DNA from: Gerris lacustris
Lineage: Eukaryota > Arthropoda > Insecta > Hemiptera > Gerridae
Direction of reading: 5' to 3'
DNA length: 64,000 nucleotides
Assembly (NCBI GenBank): GCA_951217055.1
Contig: OX578279.1
Span: 29,414,173 to 29,478,172, forward strand
The notes under the pieces are model-generated. The model made no database searches. It was not told the origin of the DNA and saw only the letters and a program-made list of their open reading frames with translations. Positions 12,842 through 23,078 of this stretch are shown here, in pieces. Each line of letters opens with the position of its first letter. Position 1 is the stretch's first letter. Made by a program: the position numbers and the translations under genes.

Positions 12842-14298
12842 GTATTACAAAGAAATGCAAGTTTGCTGATATAAATTGTAATTGTTCCAGGTGTAATAAT
12901 GGGTTGTGTAGAAACTATACTTCCAATGTACCTGGGTGAGATCGCCGACAGTCAAAATCGAGGTAAAGTGAGTGTACTGTACTCATTAGGCTGGAATCTC
13001 GGACTACTTTACGAGTACAGCTTAGGAGCGTTTGTCCGGATAAATCAGCTGGATTGGCTTAACGCTGCCCCTCCCACAGTAATAATCACAATTCAATCAT
13101 AATTTGGTTCTAATATTCTTAATAAACTATAGTTAATTCATATTTCATATATCAGATATTCTAATTACTCGCATGAACAAAAGATCAGGATGATTTAAGG
13201 GCCTATTGTCATTTTAGAAGACATGCACTTGCAAAATTACTCTAGTAGGTTGCCTATGCCTATGAATGGGTAAACTCACATTATAGACATTATAAAATAT
13301 AGAGTATGCAAGATATTTTAACGAATGTCAACTAGTGAAATTCAGATTTTTAATCGTATATAATTAGCATAAGGATTGATCAAACTTTTTATACTATCAG
13401 TATCGTAAAATTGAATTACGATAATAAAACATTCAAATATATATAATATGCATATATTTTTTTACAGGTGTTCTTGGTAATCTTCGTTTGGTTTCCTGAA
13501 TCTCCATACTACTTAGTGATGAAAGGTAGAATTGACGATGCTGTAAGGGCTCTGTCCTTTTTCCGAGTTAAAGGTTACAGCTGTAGGAATGAGTTGCTTG
13601 ATATAGAAGCAAGTATTCAAGAGGAGAAGAAGAATCAGTCGGACTGGACCGACTTAGTTAGAAAGAAGGAAGGACGAAAAGGAATTATGATAGTAATCAT
13701 TATCAGTATGACTTTCAGTTTCTGTGGAGCTATGCCTGTACTCAGTTACTGTAATAAGACTTTCGAACTAGTTACAGGGCAAAAACTGTTTTCAAAATTC
13801 CTTACAATAGGGGTCTCGGTAATGTTGACTCTTGTCACCGTGGTTACACTTTTCACGGTGGATAAGATCGGTAGAAGAGTCGTTCTAATTACATCATACG
13901 CCGGGAGCGCGTTATGTCTTATACCTACTGCTGTTTACTTCTACCTAGATCAAGGTACGTCGATAAATGTCGCACAGTATTACTTAGTACCTGTTATTTG
14001 TCTCGTTATATTTCCTTCTTTCATAACCCTCGGCGCAATGACAATAGTTCACACTTATAAAGCCGAACTGTTCTCGACCTCTACAAGGAGCATTGGATCA
14101 GCTTTTATCACACTAGTATCGACGCTGACCACAGCTATAAGCTTAGAAACCTATTTACCTCTTGAAGATCATAAAGAAGATTACATTAATTTCGCTATTT
14201 ATTCTACTGTGTCAATAGTCGGCCTTATATTTTCAATACTTGTGGCTCCTGAAACGGCAGGATATGATCTGGAAGATATATATAAAACTTTACAATAG
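5262..14298 (+). CDS. MFS sugar transporter, Tret1-like (complete, 4 coding exons)
   Basis: Integral membrane sugar carrier of the SLC2/Tret1 type, probably moving trehalose or a hexose across the plasma membrane. The coding exons are 5262-5346, 11942-12232, 12891-13078 and 13468-14298 (85+291+188+831 nt). All joins are GT-AG, stay in frame and give 464 residues plus stop, the usual length for the family. Visible MFS signatures are DKIGRK at residues 87-92, PMYLGEI at 137-143, PESPYYL at 198-204, VDKIGRR at 319-325 and PETAG at 449-453, separated by hydrophobic segments consistent with about 12 membrane helices. The QLSG-type motif expected in helix 7 of classical members is replaced by FCGAMPV (273-279), so the substrate is uncertain. 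Introns are 6.6 kb, 658 bp and 389 bp. The first intron is full of mobile-element remnants. Family assignment is strong; sugar specificity is inference. Confidence 0.85.
5470..5810. repeat. Inverted G-rich minisatellite (GGTTGGAGN units)
   Basis: Variants of the nonamer GGTTGGAGR run through about 5480-5655. The complementary C-rich version (CTCCAACCN) runs through about 5700-5805. The two halves meet at a short palindrome around CACATATAG...CTATATGTG (5662-5694). The G-rich arm could form G-quadruplexes and the whole could fold as a hairpin. It lies in intron 1 of the transporter. Confidence 0.75.
6331..6945 (+). repeat. Left arm of a large inverted repeat (mobile-element derived)
   Basis: About 615 bp that recur in inverse orientation at 8902-9492. 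In order the arm holds a GCGCATGCGC site (6425-6434), a 56-bp near-perfect palindrome (6445-6500), a short ORF starting ATG at about 6630 ([20 protein letters not shown]...MPSLSRERY, stopped by TAA), and a GC-richer palindromic end (about 6825-6935, around TTTTGCATGC). Confidence 0.8.
6445..6500. repeat. 56-bp palindrome
   Basis: CTGAAGAATTCCTCTTCTTT runs to a short centre and back again as its exact complement. Its twin in the other arm is at 9319-9374. Confidence 0.85.
7081..7926 (-). pseudogene. 3' fragment of a LINE reverse transcriptase (broken)
   Basis: The - strand frame 7926-7609 ([20 protein letters not shown]) continues in another frame as [20 protein letters not shown] and then, after a further shift, at 7543-7109 ([49 protein letters not shown]). 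These are typical sequences of the region after the polymerase core in arthropod non-LTR elements. The element ends with a (GTAA)n tail, seen as TTAC repeats at 7083-7100. It is truncated at the 5' end and frameshifted. It sits in the spacer between the two inverted arms. Confidence 0.8.
8902..9492 (-). repeat. Right arm of the large inverted repeat
   Basis: Inverse copy of 6331-6945. Its ORF has a TAG inside the first segment. The second segment lacks the stop seen in the left arm, so the frame stays open from 9130 to 8894 ([17 protein letters not shown]...). The 56-bp palindrome is at 9319-9374. The different disabling changes in the two arms suggest two independently decayed copies of one element, not a recent duplication. 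Confidence 0.8.
9319..9374. repeat. 56-bp palindrome (twin)
   Basis: Same palindrome as in the left arm. Its centre (CGCCCTAGGGTGG) is more symmetrical than in the left arm. Confidence 0.85.
10081..10520. repeat. Inverted repeat with a 21-bp tandem array
   Basis: About 75 bp at 10081-10157 (GGCAAAAGAGGAATTAACTT core) recur inverted at 10362-10440. The right arm runs into a tandem array of CAAATACTGCCCTTCCTGAT+A: four exact 21-bp copies at 10421-10504 and a partial at 10505-10517. The array starts inside the arm, so it arose by amplifying the arm's end. Located in the transporter's first intron. Confidence 0.8.
11100..11404 (-). mobile_element. Partial copy of the hairpin-ended repeat family
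   Basis: Inverse match to the middle of the copies at 38728 and 41405: GGTGTCGCTGTTGGTTTTA, GCGAGCGTTGTGCGAG, ATTGGTAAAAGGAACACG and the CAGACAGACTGACAGG end. Both ends of the full element are missing. The two overlapping reading frames on the - strand here are spurious. Confidence 0.65.
11541..11723. mobile_element. Small palindromic element with a hammerhead-like stem-loop
   Basis: Inverted ends TCATGAAAGAGGTGTAGTTC (near 11542) and GAACTACACTTCTTTCAAGA (near 11701-11720) flank about 130 bp. On the - strand, 11643-11608 reads CTGAAGA, A, GGCTG, loop, CAGCC, GAAA, CCCGTC. This resembles a hammerhead core with a stem II. Confidence 0.5.
11942..12232 (+). CDS. Transporter coding exon 2 (helices 1-4)
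   Basis: The acceptor is a pyrimidine-rich run ending in AG at 11940-11941, and the donor is GTATTC at 12233. The exon encodes [16 protein letters not shown], then an amphipathic stretch, [22 protein letters not shown] (the conserved MFS loop between helices 2 and 3) and the start of helix 4 (VRTLQ). The frame runs on past the donor to a stop at 12294, but the protein match ends at the splice site. Confidence 0.8.
12891..13078 (+). CDS. Transporter coding exon 3 (helices 4-6)
   Basis: The acceptor TTCCAG ends at 12890. The first two bases complete the glycine codon opened in exon 2, giving the typical 'LQGG' helix-4 sequence. It encodes [24 protein letters not shown], which carries the conserved P-x-Y-x-x-E-I motif, and then a helix-5 segment. 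The donor GTAATA at 13079 falls between codons. A 28-base A run at 12813-12840 lies just upstream in the intron. Confidence 0.8.
13468..14298 (+). CDS. Transporter coding exon 4 (helices 6-12, C-terminus)
   Basis: The acceptor TTTTTTTACAG ends at 13467, so the first codon is GTG (valine), not a start. The exon encodes 276 residues: [12 protein letters not shown] at the end of helix 6, the charged central loop ([22 protein letters not shown]), helices 7-12 with VDKIGRR, and the C-terminal [16 protein letters not shown] before TAG. An AATAAA at about 14722 could serve as the poly(A) signal. Confidence 0.85.
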   Translation: MFLVIFVWFPESPYYLVMKGRIDDAVRALSFFRVKGYSCRNELLDIEASIQEEKKNQSDWTDLVRKKEGRKGIMIVIIISMTFSFCGAMPVLSYCNKTFELVTGQKLFSKFLTIGVSVMLTLVTVVTLFTVDKIGRRVVLITSYAGSALCLIPTAVYFYLDQGTSINVAQYYLVPVICLVIFPSFITLGAMTIVHTYKAELFSTSTRSIGSAFITLVSTLTTAISLETYLPLEDHKEDYINFAIYSTVSIVGLIFSILVAPETAGYDLEDIYKTLQ

Positions 14299-17200
14299 AT
14301 TAGTCAATATTCTTGACAGCAAATTAACGTTCTCTGATTACGTTATCAAGATAATGCTATCAGAACACAACGATAACAAGATAAATGTGCCATTGTATAA
14401 AATGTATAATAAGACTTACTGTAAGATTACTGTTATATAACTCAATTAATAATGATCAATTCCAAAAAAGTAAAATTTACTACGATGGATCGATCAGTCC
14501 AATTAGATTTAGATTAATTGATGTAAACATAAACCGAATGTACTATCATATTTAACTTGCAATGATATAGATTAACTCGAAAACTTTTTTAATACCAGCG
14601 CACAATCGATACGAAGCTGAAACTGCAATTATTCAATCAAATACAAATAAGTAGAGTGATTGACATGAACTATCTGACAGAAAACAAGCAATTTAATTTC
14701 AAGGTATTATCTGTCCTTACAGAAATAAAGAAATCTGTTGATTCACTTAATCCCGCATTACCTATAAATATTGCAGTATGCATACATCTCAGGAGTCAAC
14801 TCTAATCCTAGCACAACACAACTCAGAATTCTGCTGTTTTACATTTAATAAGGTCTCATAAATATGTAAATGAATACTTTCTTTAAAAAAAATAAATAAA
14901 AAATAAAAATAAATAATGTATTGACGTGTAGAAAGAAGTTTTTATTATTATTTAAAATAAATATAATAACGTGCATGTAAATAAACTAAAATTTTAAAAG
15001 TCAATGTGAATTCTAGTGTTTACGAGATTTTTCATTTATAATAATAATAATTTAATTGAGGCAACATTTCAAGATAAGAAAAAAATAACCAATACCTAGC
15101 TGCATCATATATTTGAATCAATAAAAGGATCTAAATATATTTTATTGCCTTTTTATTAAAAGAAAATTAGTTTAAAAAATATAAATAATATATATTTTTA
15201 TTTTTATTCAACTTTAATTCAATGTTTTTATAAAAATGCGATTTAGCACAGATATAAATAAATTAGTCGTTTGATTATTTAAATAAATAGTAGTGTCGCA
15301 GTGGGGGTGATCGTAGAAGATTTTAAGATACATAATATTATCAATATATAAAAATTAAAAAAGATTATTTCGTACATTTTGTAATAATTTCTACGTAAAT
15401 TTGATAACAACCGCTATTTTAAGAAATACATTTTTATTTCAAGAATTTTTTTAAAAAAATGTAGATTATACAATAGAATTAAAATATACCCTCAATTTTA
15501 GTTTTGAATTAGTATTTCTGATTTTGCATTTGTCATTTTTTTAAAAAGGGGATATTAGATAAAATAATTGATTTTCATTTTTATTTTTAAAGCAGGTTCC
15601 AACAGGTATATGGCATAATCAGTACCGAGTATGGACGAAATAATGTTACAATGTAAAGGTAAATAGGAGCTTAAATTATGATTAAAAATAGGTGCACAAC
15701 AGAAAAAGGAAGGAAGATTCCAAGTCAATGGAGAAAAATGTGCGCAAATTTTAAACATTTTAAGGATTAAAAGCTTAGAAGCAATACAGCTGAACTTTTG
15801 TCAACAATGTATTTTTTAAAACTTAATCTGAGATTTTTTTTTACTGACACCGGTTGTGACCCCTTGTAATTGTCCTTACCATAAGATTGGCATTACAAAT
15901 GATAATGATTCATAGATTTATATGTATGGAGGACAAATATTGCAAAAATATTTAAAATGAGGACAAATACATAAGAATAAATAAAAGTTGAGATCGAAAA
16001 TAAAAATACAATTAAATTGATTATATAGATATTAAAAAAAAAAAACTATAAAAATATTCATACTCAATTTTAGCATAATGCAAGGGACATCCAACAATTT
16101 AAACGAGTAATTTAAAAAACTTATTATAAAAAATATAATTTTTTTGACCTTCTATGCAATCAAATGTTTGGAATCGGTTCTTATCTAACCTTGGACAAAT
16201 ATCCGACATTTTATGGTTCAGTAATGGACACAGAGATGGTCAACAAAATAAACAAACAACATTTGTCATCAAATTTATGCCGGACATTTTTTAATATGGA
16301 AAAAATTATGAATTAAAACCCTATTTTGCATTTTTATAAATTGGATTCTTATTCTAATGGTGGTTCCTTAAGTATCTGCGGTAGAAGGATATCTCGTCTG
16401 ACGCATTGTTAAAGGTCTATTCTTAACGGAAACCTGTTATACCTTTTAAAAATATTCTTATTTTGGATATTTTGAAATAATTTCCACGAAAAGTTAACAA
16501 AAACATTAAAAAGGCGCATTTAAACCATAACCAAGGATATTCAAAAACTAAATCTGACACGAGTGATAAAACCTATTAAACTTTTGTTGGTACATTTGAC
16601 CTTCCAATTTTTATTTTCTTCTTCGATAAAATTGCATTTAAAAGTTTCTATTTGAAAAATTTTTCCTCAAGGTTTTTAATTCTTTATTAACTAATTTGTA
16701 TTTAAATGATCAATTAACTTTCTAAAATAGAGAAAACAACAACTAAATTAAGATTCATTCATTGACTGTTTTAAGTATTCTAAAAGCGAGGTTAGAAATC
16801 AATTTTACTAGTAGAGATGCGCTTTAATTAATAAAATTTGTTAACTCTGAAATCCTAAACATCAGTGCTAAAAAGTAAAAAAAAGGAAGTACCGATAAAG
16901 AAACATAAATAGAGTTCGTATATTCTAAAAGTCCGATGAACTACTTTCGAATATTAATTATTTACATAAATGTATATAATCTATCATTAATTATTTATAT
17001 ACGTCATCAACTTAATTAATCGAAGGCATATCAATTATATATATTATTATTTAGGTTTATTTTTTGTAAAGTAAGCAACCTAAAACAAAACTAATCTAAT
17101 CTTCAAGTGGGCATATCTATTATACAAAGTTTATGTAATGATTTTATACAACAACGAACTTAATGTAAGCAACAAAAAGTGGCAATACTGTAGCACACAA

Positions 17201-17339
17201 CTATTAACACTAATTAATTTAATAGTATCAATTATCCTAATTGTAAAACTGGTCATTTAAACAAATGGTTACTTATTTAGATATATATATATTTTTTTTT
17301 TTTTTTTTGCAAATTATCATGCAACAGTACAAAAATTTG
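14299..17339. other. Gene-free AT-rich stretch downstream of the transporter
   Basis: Presumed 3' UTR up to about 14.75 kb, then AT-rich DNA with A and T runs. The frames seen are short and look random. Confidence 0.6.
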
Positions 17340-17640
17340 TCAATATTAAACGAGTAAATAAGCAGGAAATTGAAAAATGGATTTTTACTTTCTCATATAA
17401 AGAGAAAGTATTGTAATGGCGCGAAAATTCGATTTTGAGATTATGATGGATTTACACGTTTTGAGGTCCCCTGAGTCCAAAAAAGTGGTTTTTGAAAAAT
17501 GTCTGTGCAGACGCCTGGAGCCTAAACTAAACGATATAAGCCGCTTTCCCCAGAAAAATCTAGTTCCTGAGAAAATAGCTTAAAACGCGGACTGAGAGAG
17601 CCCGGGTTCGATTCCCCGCCCGAGAGAAGTTATTTTTATG
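17340..17640 (+). repeat. Possible tRNA-derived SINE or element remnant
   Basis: A GC-richer island in AT-rich DNA. GGTTCGATTCC at 17604-17614 matches a polymerase III B box. No matching A box or full cloverleaf was found, so it is not called a tRNA. An inverted ACTTTCTC...GAGAAAGT stem marks the left side (17388-17410). Confidence 0.35.
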
Positions 17641-19999
17641 GTAAATTTTGATGAAATGTTCAGTAATAATTAAATGTACATACGAAAACTAATAAATGGA
17701 AGACACTGGGCTAAATAATTATATGAACTCGTATATGAGAAATTTTGTCTGAATTGTCTCGAACCGATTTTTTCATTCAAATCGCATTCTTTCTTTACTT
17801 TTTTTAATAGTATTAAGAGACAGAAAAATAAATTAAGTCATTTTTAACGATTCATTTAAATTTTTACATTGTGGCATTCGACAAGACTTATTTCTTGGCT
17901 ATCAAAATAATTATTGACAAATTTATGACAGCAGTGGGTCGTAACAATAATTAAGACAAATATAACGTCCATTGTTTGTTTACTACAAACTAATTAAGTT
18001 ATTTAATCACTGTAACTAGTTATTAAGAAAAAGTAATAAGTATAATGAACACTGTCCAAGAAATAATGAATATCTTAGGTTTGATCCAGCCAAGCAGTGT
18101 AGGTACCATCCGCGGGATCGTCACAGGCATAAAAGCCGTTCCAACCCGACTTGTGACAGTGTTTCGTCTTCCAAACTGTTCCAACCCGCGCAGGGATTCG
18201 TTTGCGAACAATTTACTGTGCGGTCCAATCGATCCTCTGACAATACCGAGTACTGGATTGCATGACATGCACAGTTATGTCAATCGTCACACATGTCAAC
18301 AGGAAGATTCCCTAAATGTTAGGTTTCCTTGAATGTTTTTAATACGATGCAAATTATAGTCCTAAACCCGTTCTAATCTGACATGATTTTATTACAGAAC
18401 AATGTTAGCGCATGCGTATCAAACCTGCCCTAAAAGATTTCCGAAAGATACACGGGACAATACAAAAGATGGAACAAATAGGGGGTTGGAACAAACCTCA
18501 TATTATTATCCTAAACCCCAAACTCTTTAAATGTTTCAATAAAAAAATATCTAATTCAATAAGAGGTCATTACAACTAATAGTATAACTTTAATACTTAT
18601 TATAAATCAAAACAAATTATTTAAATAAGTTTAATAAAATCAAGATAGTTAATTGTAAGTAACAGTGTAACATTATACACAAGCAAACAAATAAGGATTA
18701 TAAAGAAAAATTGATGATAAAGAAAAAGGTGATAATCAGGCAATCAGACAAACTTCATGTTCTGCATCTAATGCCCTTACTAACCTATAATTTTCGTTAT
18801 ATTGCAAAATATTCGCTTAAAGCATTTTAAAAGAGTCAAGTGGGTCTCGAATTTATGTAAAATATCATGAAATTATGGAACAACAATGGGGGGGGGGGGG
18901 GGGGGGGGTGTTTAACGTAGATGTGAGATGCTAAAATATTCTCCTTGCCTTTTTGTTAGTCTTAAATGTTTATTATAATTTCAACCTTATAACCATGTGA
19001 AAAAAAATCAATTTACTCCAATACATTCCTTATTTTATCTGAAGACCGCATAAACAGGTACAAATAGGATTTTTATTGTCTCAGATGAATAATAAAAATT
19101 GGTTTGGAATTCACTCAAAATCCTACATGGATGATATCAGTGGGATATTTATGAATCTTAGCATAATTTGACATTGAGCGGAAAATAAAAAAAGGTGAGT
19201 CAGACCGGATCTGTTTTACATTTTTTTTTTGCCAATCCCATCAACTTAAAACTTAGATGATATTAAAAGGATCGGTCACATAAGAGCAGATGTAACATTA
19301 TCCGTGTCAAGGTAATAACAATAAAACGCGGGCAAATATGAAACAATGGTACCACCTACCCGGTGACTCGTCGAACATTTTTCGAACAGTTTTACGGAAT
19401 TGTATCTCATCTTCAAATAATTGCTGTACTTGCCAAGAACGCCGCCAATTTGCATAAAGTAATTTGCATAAGCCAATTGCCAATTATAATTAAAATTTTG
19501 CAAAAGCTATTTACAAATGAAAAAATGTGTAATTGATGATAAGGAAAAAACCGGAGTTGAGTAAGGTTTTAGAAATAACAGTAGTACGAAAACATATAAT
19601 TAAAGGCTTCAAATATACACGAAACTCAATGCCCTGCAGTTTTCCATATACATATACCGGTTTCTGTTCAATCTATATCATATTATTATTTAATATTAAT
19701 ATAAATAAATATAAACAAATCAAATTAGTGTGTTCTGAAATTTATTAATTATTATAAAACGTTAATTTCCATTATGAATAATTGAAAGTAATCAAAATGA
19801 TCACTTTAAAGCTTTAATATTTATTAATTTATTTCTTCAAGATTTTATGTATTTGTAAAAAATCTTATTTAATATTTAGGTAAGAGGTCACAGGGAATAC
19901 CCCCCAGTATTCGTAAAAAATTAAATAATTTAAAACTTTAGTCGAAGGACAGGCTTTCTCATAGGTAGGTTGTAATAAATATTGAGATTGACATATGTT
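17640..19999. other. Intergenic, with one GC-richer unidentified segment
   Basis: 18045-18332 is open on both strands for 80-95 codons and less AT-rich (two GTTCCAACCCG copies at about 18137 and 18177), but no protein is recognised. A run of 21 G occupies 18888-18908. The rest is plain AT-rich sequence. Confidence 0.4.
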
Positions 20000-20120
20000 G
20001 AATTTTTTAAGGGTTTTTCCATATAGTAACGGATTTTATATATTGAAGGACTTTGAACGTTGAATATTCCAGGTCACAGGAGTAGTAGTTGTTTTGAAGT
20101 TAAATTATGTATTGACCGTA
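20000..20120 (+). repeat. Dispersed repeat, partner of 30465-30600
   Basis: GGTTTTTCCATATAGTAACG, TTGAAGGACTTTGAACGTTG and CAGGTCACAGGAG recur in inverse orientation at 30465-30600 with about 85% identity by eye. It lies just left of the tandem duplication at 20232. Confidence 0.65.
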
Positions 20121-20231
20121 AAGAACAATTATTGGTGAAACCAAGGACTATAAATTAACTGGTGTTAGATATAGACTTATTTTAAAATTAAAGGATATTC
20201 CGGATTTAAATGACCGGACATATTCCTAATA

Positions 20232-20644
20232 AAGGTTGAATCATATTTTAATATTGACTTTGACTAAATAACTAAGACAAAAGGATGTTTAGCCCAATGT
20301 ACTTTGGGACAAAGGAATGTCACACTTCTGCTTTTATAAGGGTAGTAACAATCTAAAGAAGAAAATTTCGTACACCTTCTTTAGATTGTTACTCCCCTCT
20401 GTATTCTTTGTAAAAGAATAGCTATCCATAGAAGGTTGCCTCATATTTTAAATATTTTAATATTGACTTTGACTAAATAACTAAGACAAAAGGATGTTTA
20501 GTCCAATGTACTTTGGGACAAAGGAATGTTACACTTCTGTTTTTATAAGGGGAGTAACAATCGAAAGAAGAACATTCTGTACACCTTCTTTAGATCGTTA
20601 CTCCCCTCTGTATTCTTTGTAAAAGAGTAGCAATCCATAGAAGT
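20232..20644 (+). repeat. Tandem duplication of a ~200-bp hairpin-bearing unit
   Basis: Unit 1 (20232-20433) and unit 2 (20434-20644) share GACTAAATAACTAAGACAAA, CAATGTACTTTGGGACAAAG and a stem GTAACAATCTAAAGAAG ... CTTCTTTAGATTGTTAC followed by TCCCCTCTGTATTCTTTGTA. The second unit has point changes in its stem. A related inverted copy lies at 48848-49045. Confidence 0.8.
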
Positions 20645-21346
20645 GCCGGTAAAATAAATATATCAACAATTAGAACATTTAGGGACATAATGCTGTCATT
20701 GGCTTTGGAACTACAAATCAATACCTGGAGGATATGACAAATGACAACCAAAAATAAAAAAATCACGCTGCCAATACTTTAGAATTAATTTAATATACAT
20801 AATAGGATTTCCAATATCAATAATAAGATTTTAAAATACTAAAGGAAATTCTCAAGAAGTCACATTGGTAAGAAATAATATATCGGTCATAAGAATAAAT
20901 AATCACATGAGATTATTTTAATTTCTATATAATAACTGTAAAAGTAAGCCGTTTAATAAATGAACATAGTAAATGATGAAAGAAGGAGAACTTCATAAAT
21001 AAAAATAAGGTTTTAATGAATAAATCAAAATATCAAATATTAAATGAACATTATGATTAATTGCACTGTCGGCCATTAGTAGAGCTATATATACCAATCT
21101 ATAGTATAACGATATTACTATTGAGCTTTGAATAAATCACAATTGTGTAGTATATTTAGTAGCAATAGTGTATATATAGCAATAATCATTATACTAAAAT
21201 ATAAATAATCAGAATTTAGATAAACGTTTTCTACACTTTTAATTATTTTTATTTGAAGAGGTCATATTGTTTTCCCTTTCAGATCTAGATAACATAAGAC
21301 CCTTAAATTTTCTGATATTGATCTAAATAAAACATCTTCCTGCTTA

Positions 21347-21592
21347 AAACACTGAATCAGTGTACTATCAAACACTGTAATCAGTGTACTATCAAACACT
21401 GTAATCAGTGTATTGCCACAAACACTGTAATCAGGTCATTGCTAAACATGAAATCAATGTATTGTCAAACACTGTAATCAGTGCATTGCCGCAAACACTG
21501 TAATCAGTACATTGCTAAACATGTAATCAGTGTATTGTCAAAGACTTTAATCAGTGCATTGACAAACATTTTAATCAGTGTGTTGTCATACA
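21347..21592 (+). repeat. ~25-bp minisatellite whose units are small hairpins
   Basis: About ten copies of AACACTGTAATCAGTGTATT+GYCAA with point changes and small indels. Each unit contains CACTG..CAGTG, so each can form its own stem. No spacers are conserved in length. Confidence 0.8.
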
Positions 21593-22882
21593 CTGAGCTA
21601 AACTAGGGTTAGAAATAAATACTTATAAAAAACACAATATTTCATTCAATATCAAATTAAAATAATTGAAAATTTGATGTACTGAATATTACGCATTTCA
21701 ATAAAACACTTCAATAATCGAAATGCAAAATAAAATTTCTACTAACAACCAGAATTAATATAAAAACAATGTAGCTGGAAATAAATCATTTGTAAATTGA
21801 AATTTAGTAATAGTTACACAATGTCTTTATTGTTCTAATTATGTCAGCTACTTTTCATCTAATTAATTCACAAAGAACTTTGTTATGTTAACTGGGTGAC
21901 TAGCTAGGTATGCAATGCACGATGACATCTAGCAAGCTGCAGCTGCAAGAGCGATCCATCAAAGTACAAAGTACCCTTTTCCCGGGGGTTCAAGAGCAGG
22001 ACCCATGTGAAGGTCTAAACCGTTAGAGGTCATAACACACTCCCTAAACTTCGATTCTTTGACCTTAATTCTCTTATCCTTATACAGGCATTCAATTTAA
22101 AGTATATTTAGAATAACTAGTTCATAATATATTTTTAAGTTTCTTTAAGATAAAGAGGGTATATAAAACTCAAAATGTCATTGCCATTTAACTAAGCTTA
22201 GGGAGTAGTAATAATTCGAACGAGTTTTCTCATCGATTCATATCAGCAAATATGAAGTGAAATGCCTATAGAACCATAAACTAATATTATAAACGTAATT
22301 TTATATCTTCCTTCTTATTGCATTTAGATCAGTTAAAAATATATCTTATATTCTTTTTTAATTTCAAATGAAATTAACAAGAACAACATCCATAAATTTG
22401 TCATATTTCATATACTCCACAATAAACTTTACATATATATCTGCAAATAATCTTATAGTTATATTCACAAAAGATTTTTAAACAAGTATTTACAATACTC
22501 AATTCTTGGTAACATGTAGAGTGAAGAGATAAGAAACTAAAATTTATTTGTATTTGTTAACTATGTTTTATTTTTTTTTTTTTTTTCCTCAATACAATTT
22601 AGTTCATATGACGCAGATAATAAAATAGGTAAGGAAAAGCAAACAATTTTATTTTTTCTTGAAGAACATGGAATGAATTCCAACAGAAGTCCCCTTCTGA
22701 GTAAAACTTTGAAGACCTCAAAAAAAAGTCTTTAGATAATATTTTTCCAGAAAATTTAGGACCTGATTCGAATCTCAAAAAAGATAGTATTTACTGAAAT
22801 ACTTCAACTTTACCACTCTAATAGATAGATAAAACTATCTCAACACTGAAGAATACCTAAGAGCGCAAGTGAAGGTGATGTC

Positions 22883-23078
22883 AATAGAATAATGATAAAC
22901 TTAAAGTCTCTCCACCCAATGAATGTTTACTTCTTAAAACTAGCTTTCGGCCATTTAGTTCTAGTAAGAAAGGTAAAGCACCTTATACTGGCACTGATGA
23001 TGGCAGATAGGCCAAAAGCTAGTTTTGAAAATTAAACATTCTTTGTGTGGAGAGTCTTTTCGTTTTTCATTATTCTAT
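22883..23078. mobile_element. Snap-back palindromic element, copy 1
   Basis: The ends AATAGAATAATG ... CATTATTCTAT are complementary, with inner arms CTCTCCACCCAATGAATGTT and ACATTCTTTGTGTGGAGAG, and AAAACTAGC / GCTAGTTTT further in. The right arm holds CTGATGA (22994) followed by a small stem. Same family as the element at 33393. Confidence 0.75.

Noticed and set aside
12643..12939. 98-codon frame with a lysine run
   Set aside because: The lysines come from the intronic A run; only the part after 12891 is exon, and it is coding in another frame.
13468..13470. GTG start codon for the last transporter exon
   Set aside because: It directly follows a splice acceptor and continues the reading frame of exon 3.
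17604..17614. tRNA gene suggested by GGTTCGATTCC
   Set aside because: No acceptor stem, A box or anticodon arm could be assembled around it.
18023..18332. Overlapping frames on both strands of 80-95 codons
   Set aside because: No family recognised; open because the segment is less AT-rich. Kept only as an unidentified segment.
21347..21592. CRISPR-like array of repeats
   Set aside because: The units are contiguous variants without unique equal-length spacers, in a eukaryotic context, so it is a minisatellite.
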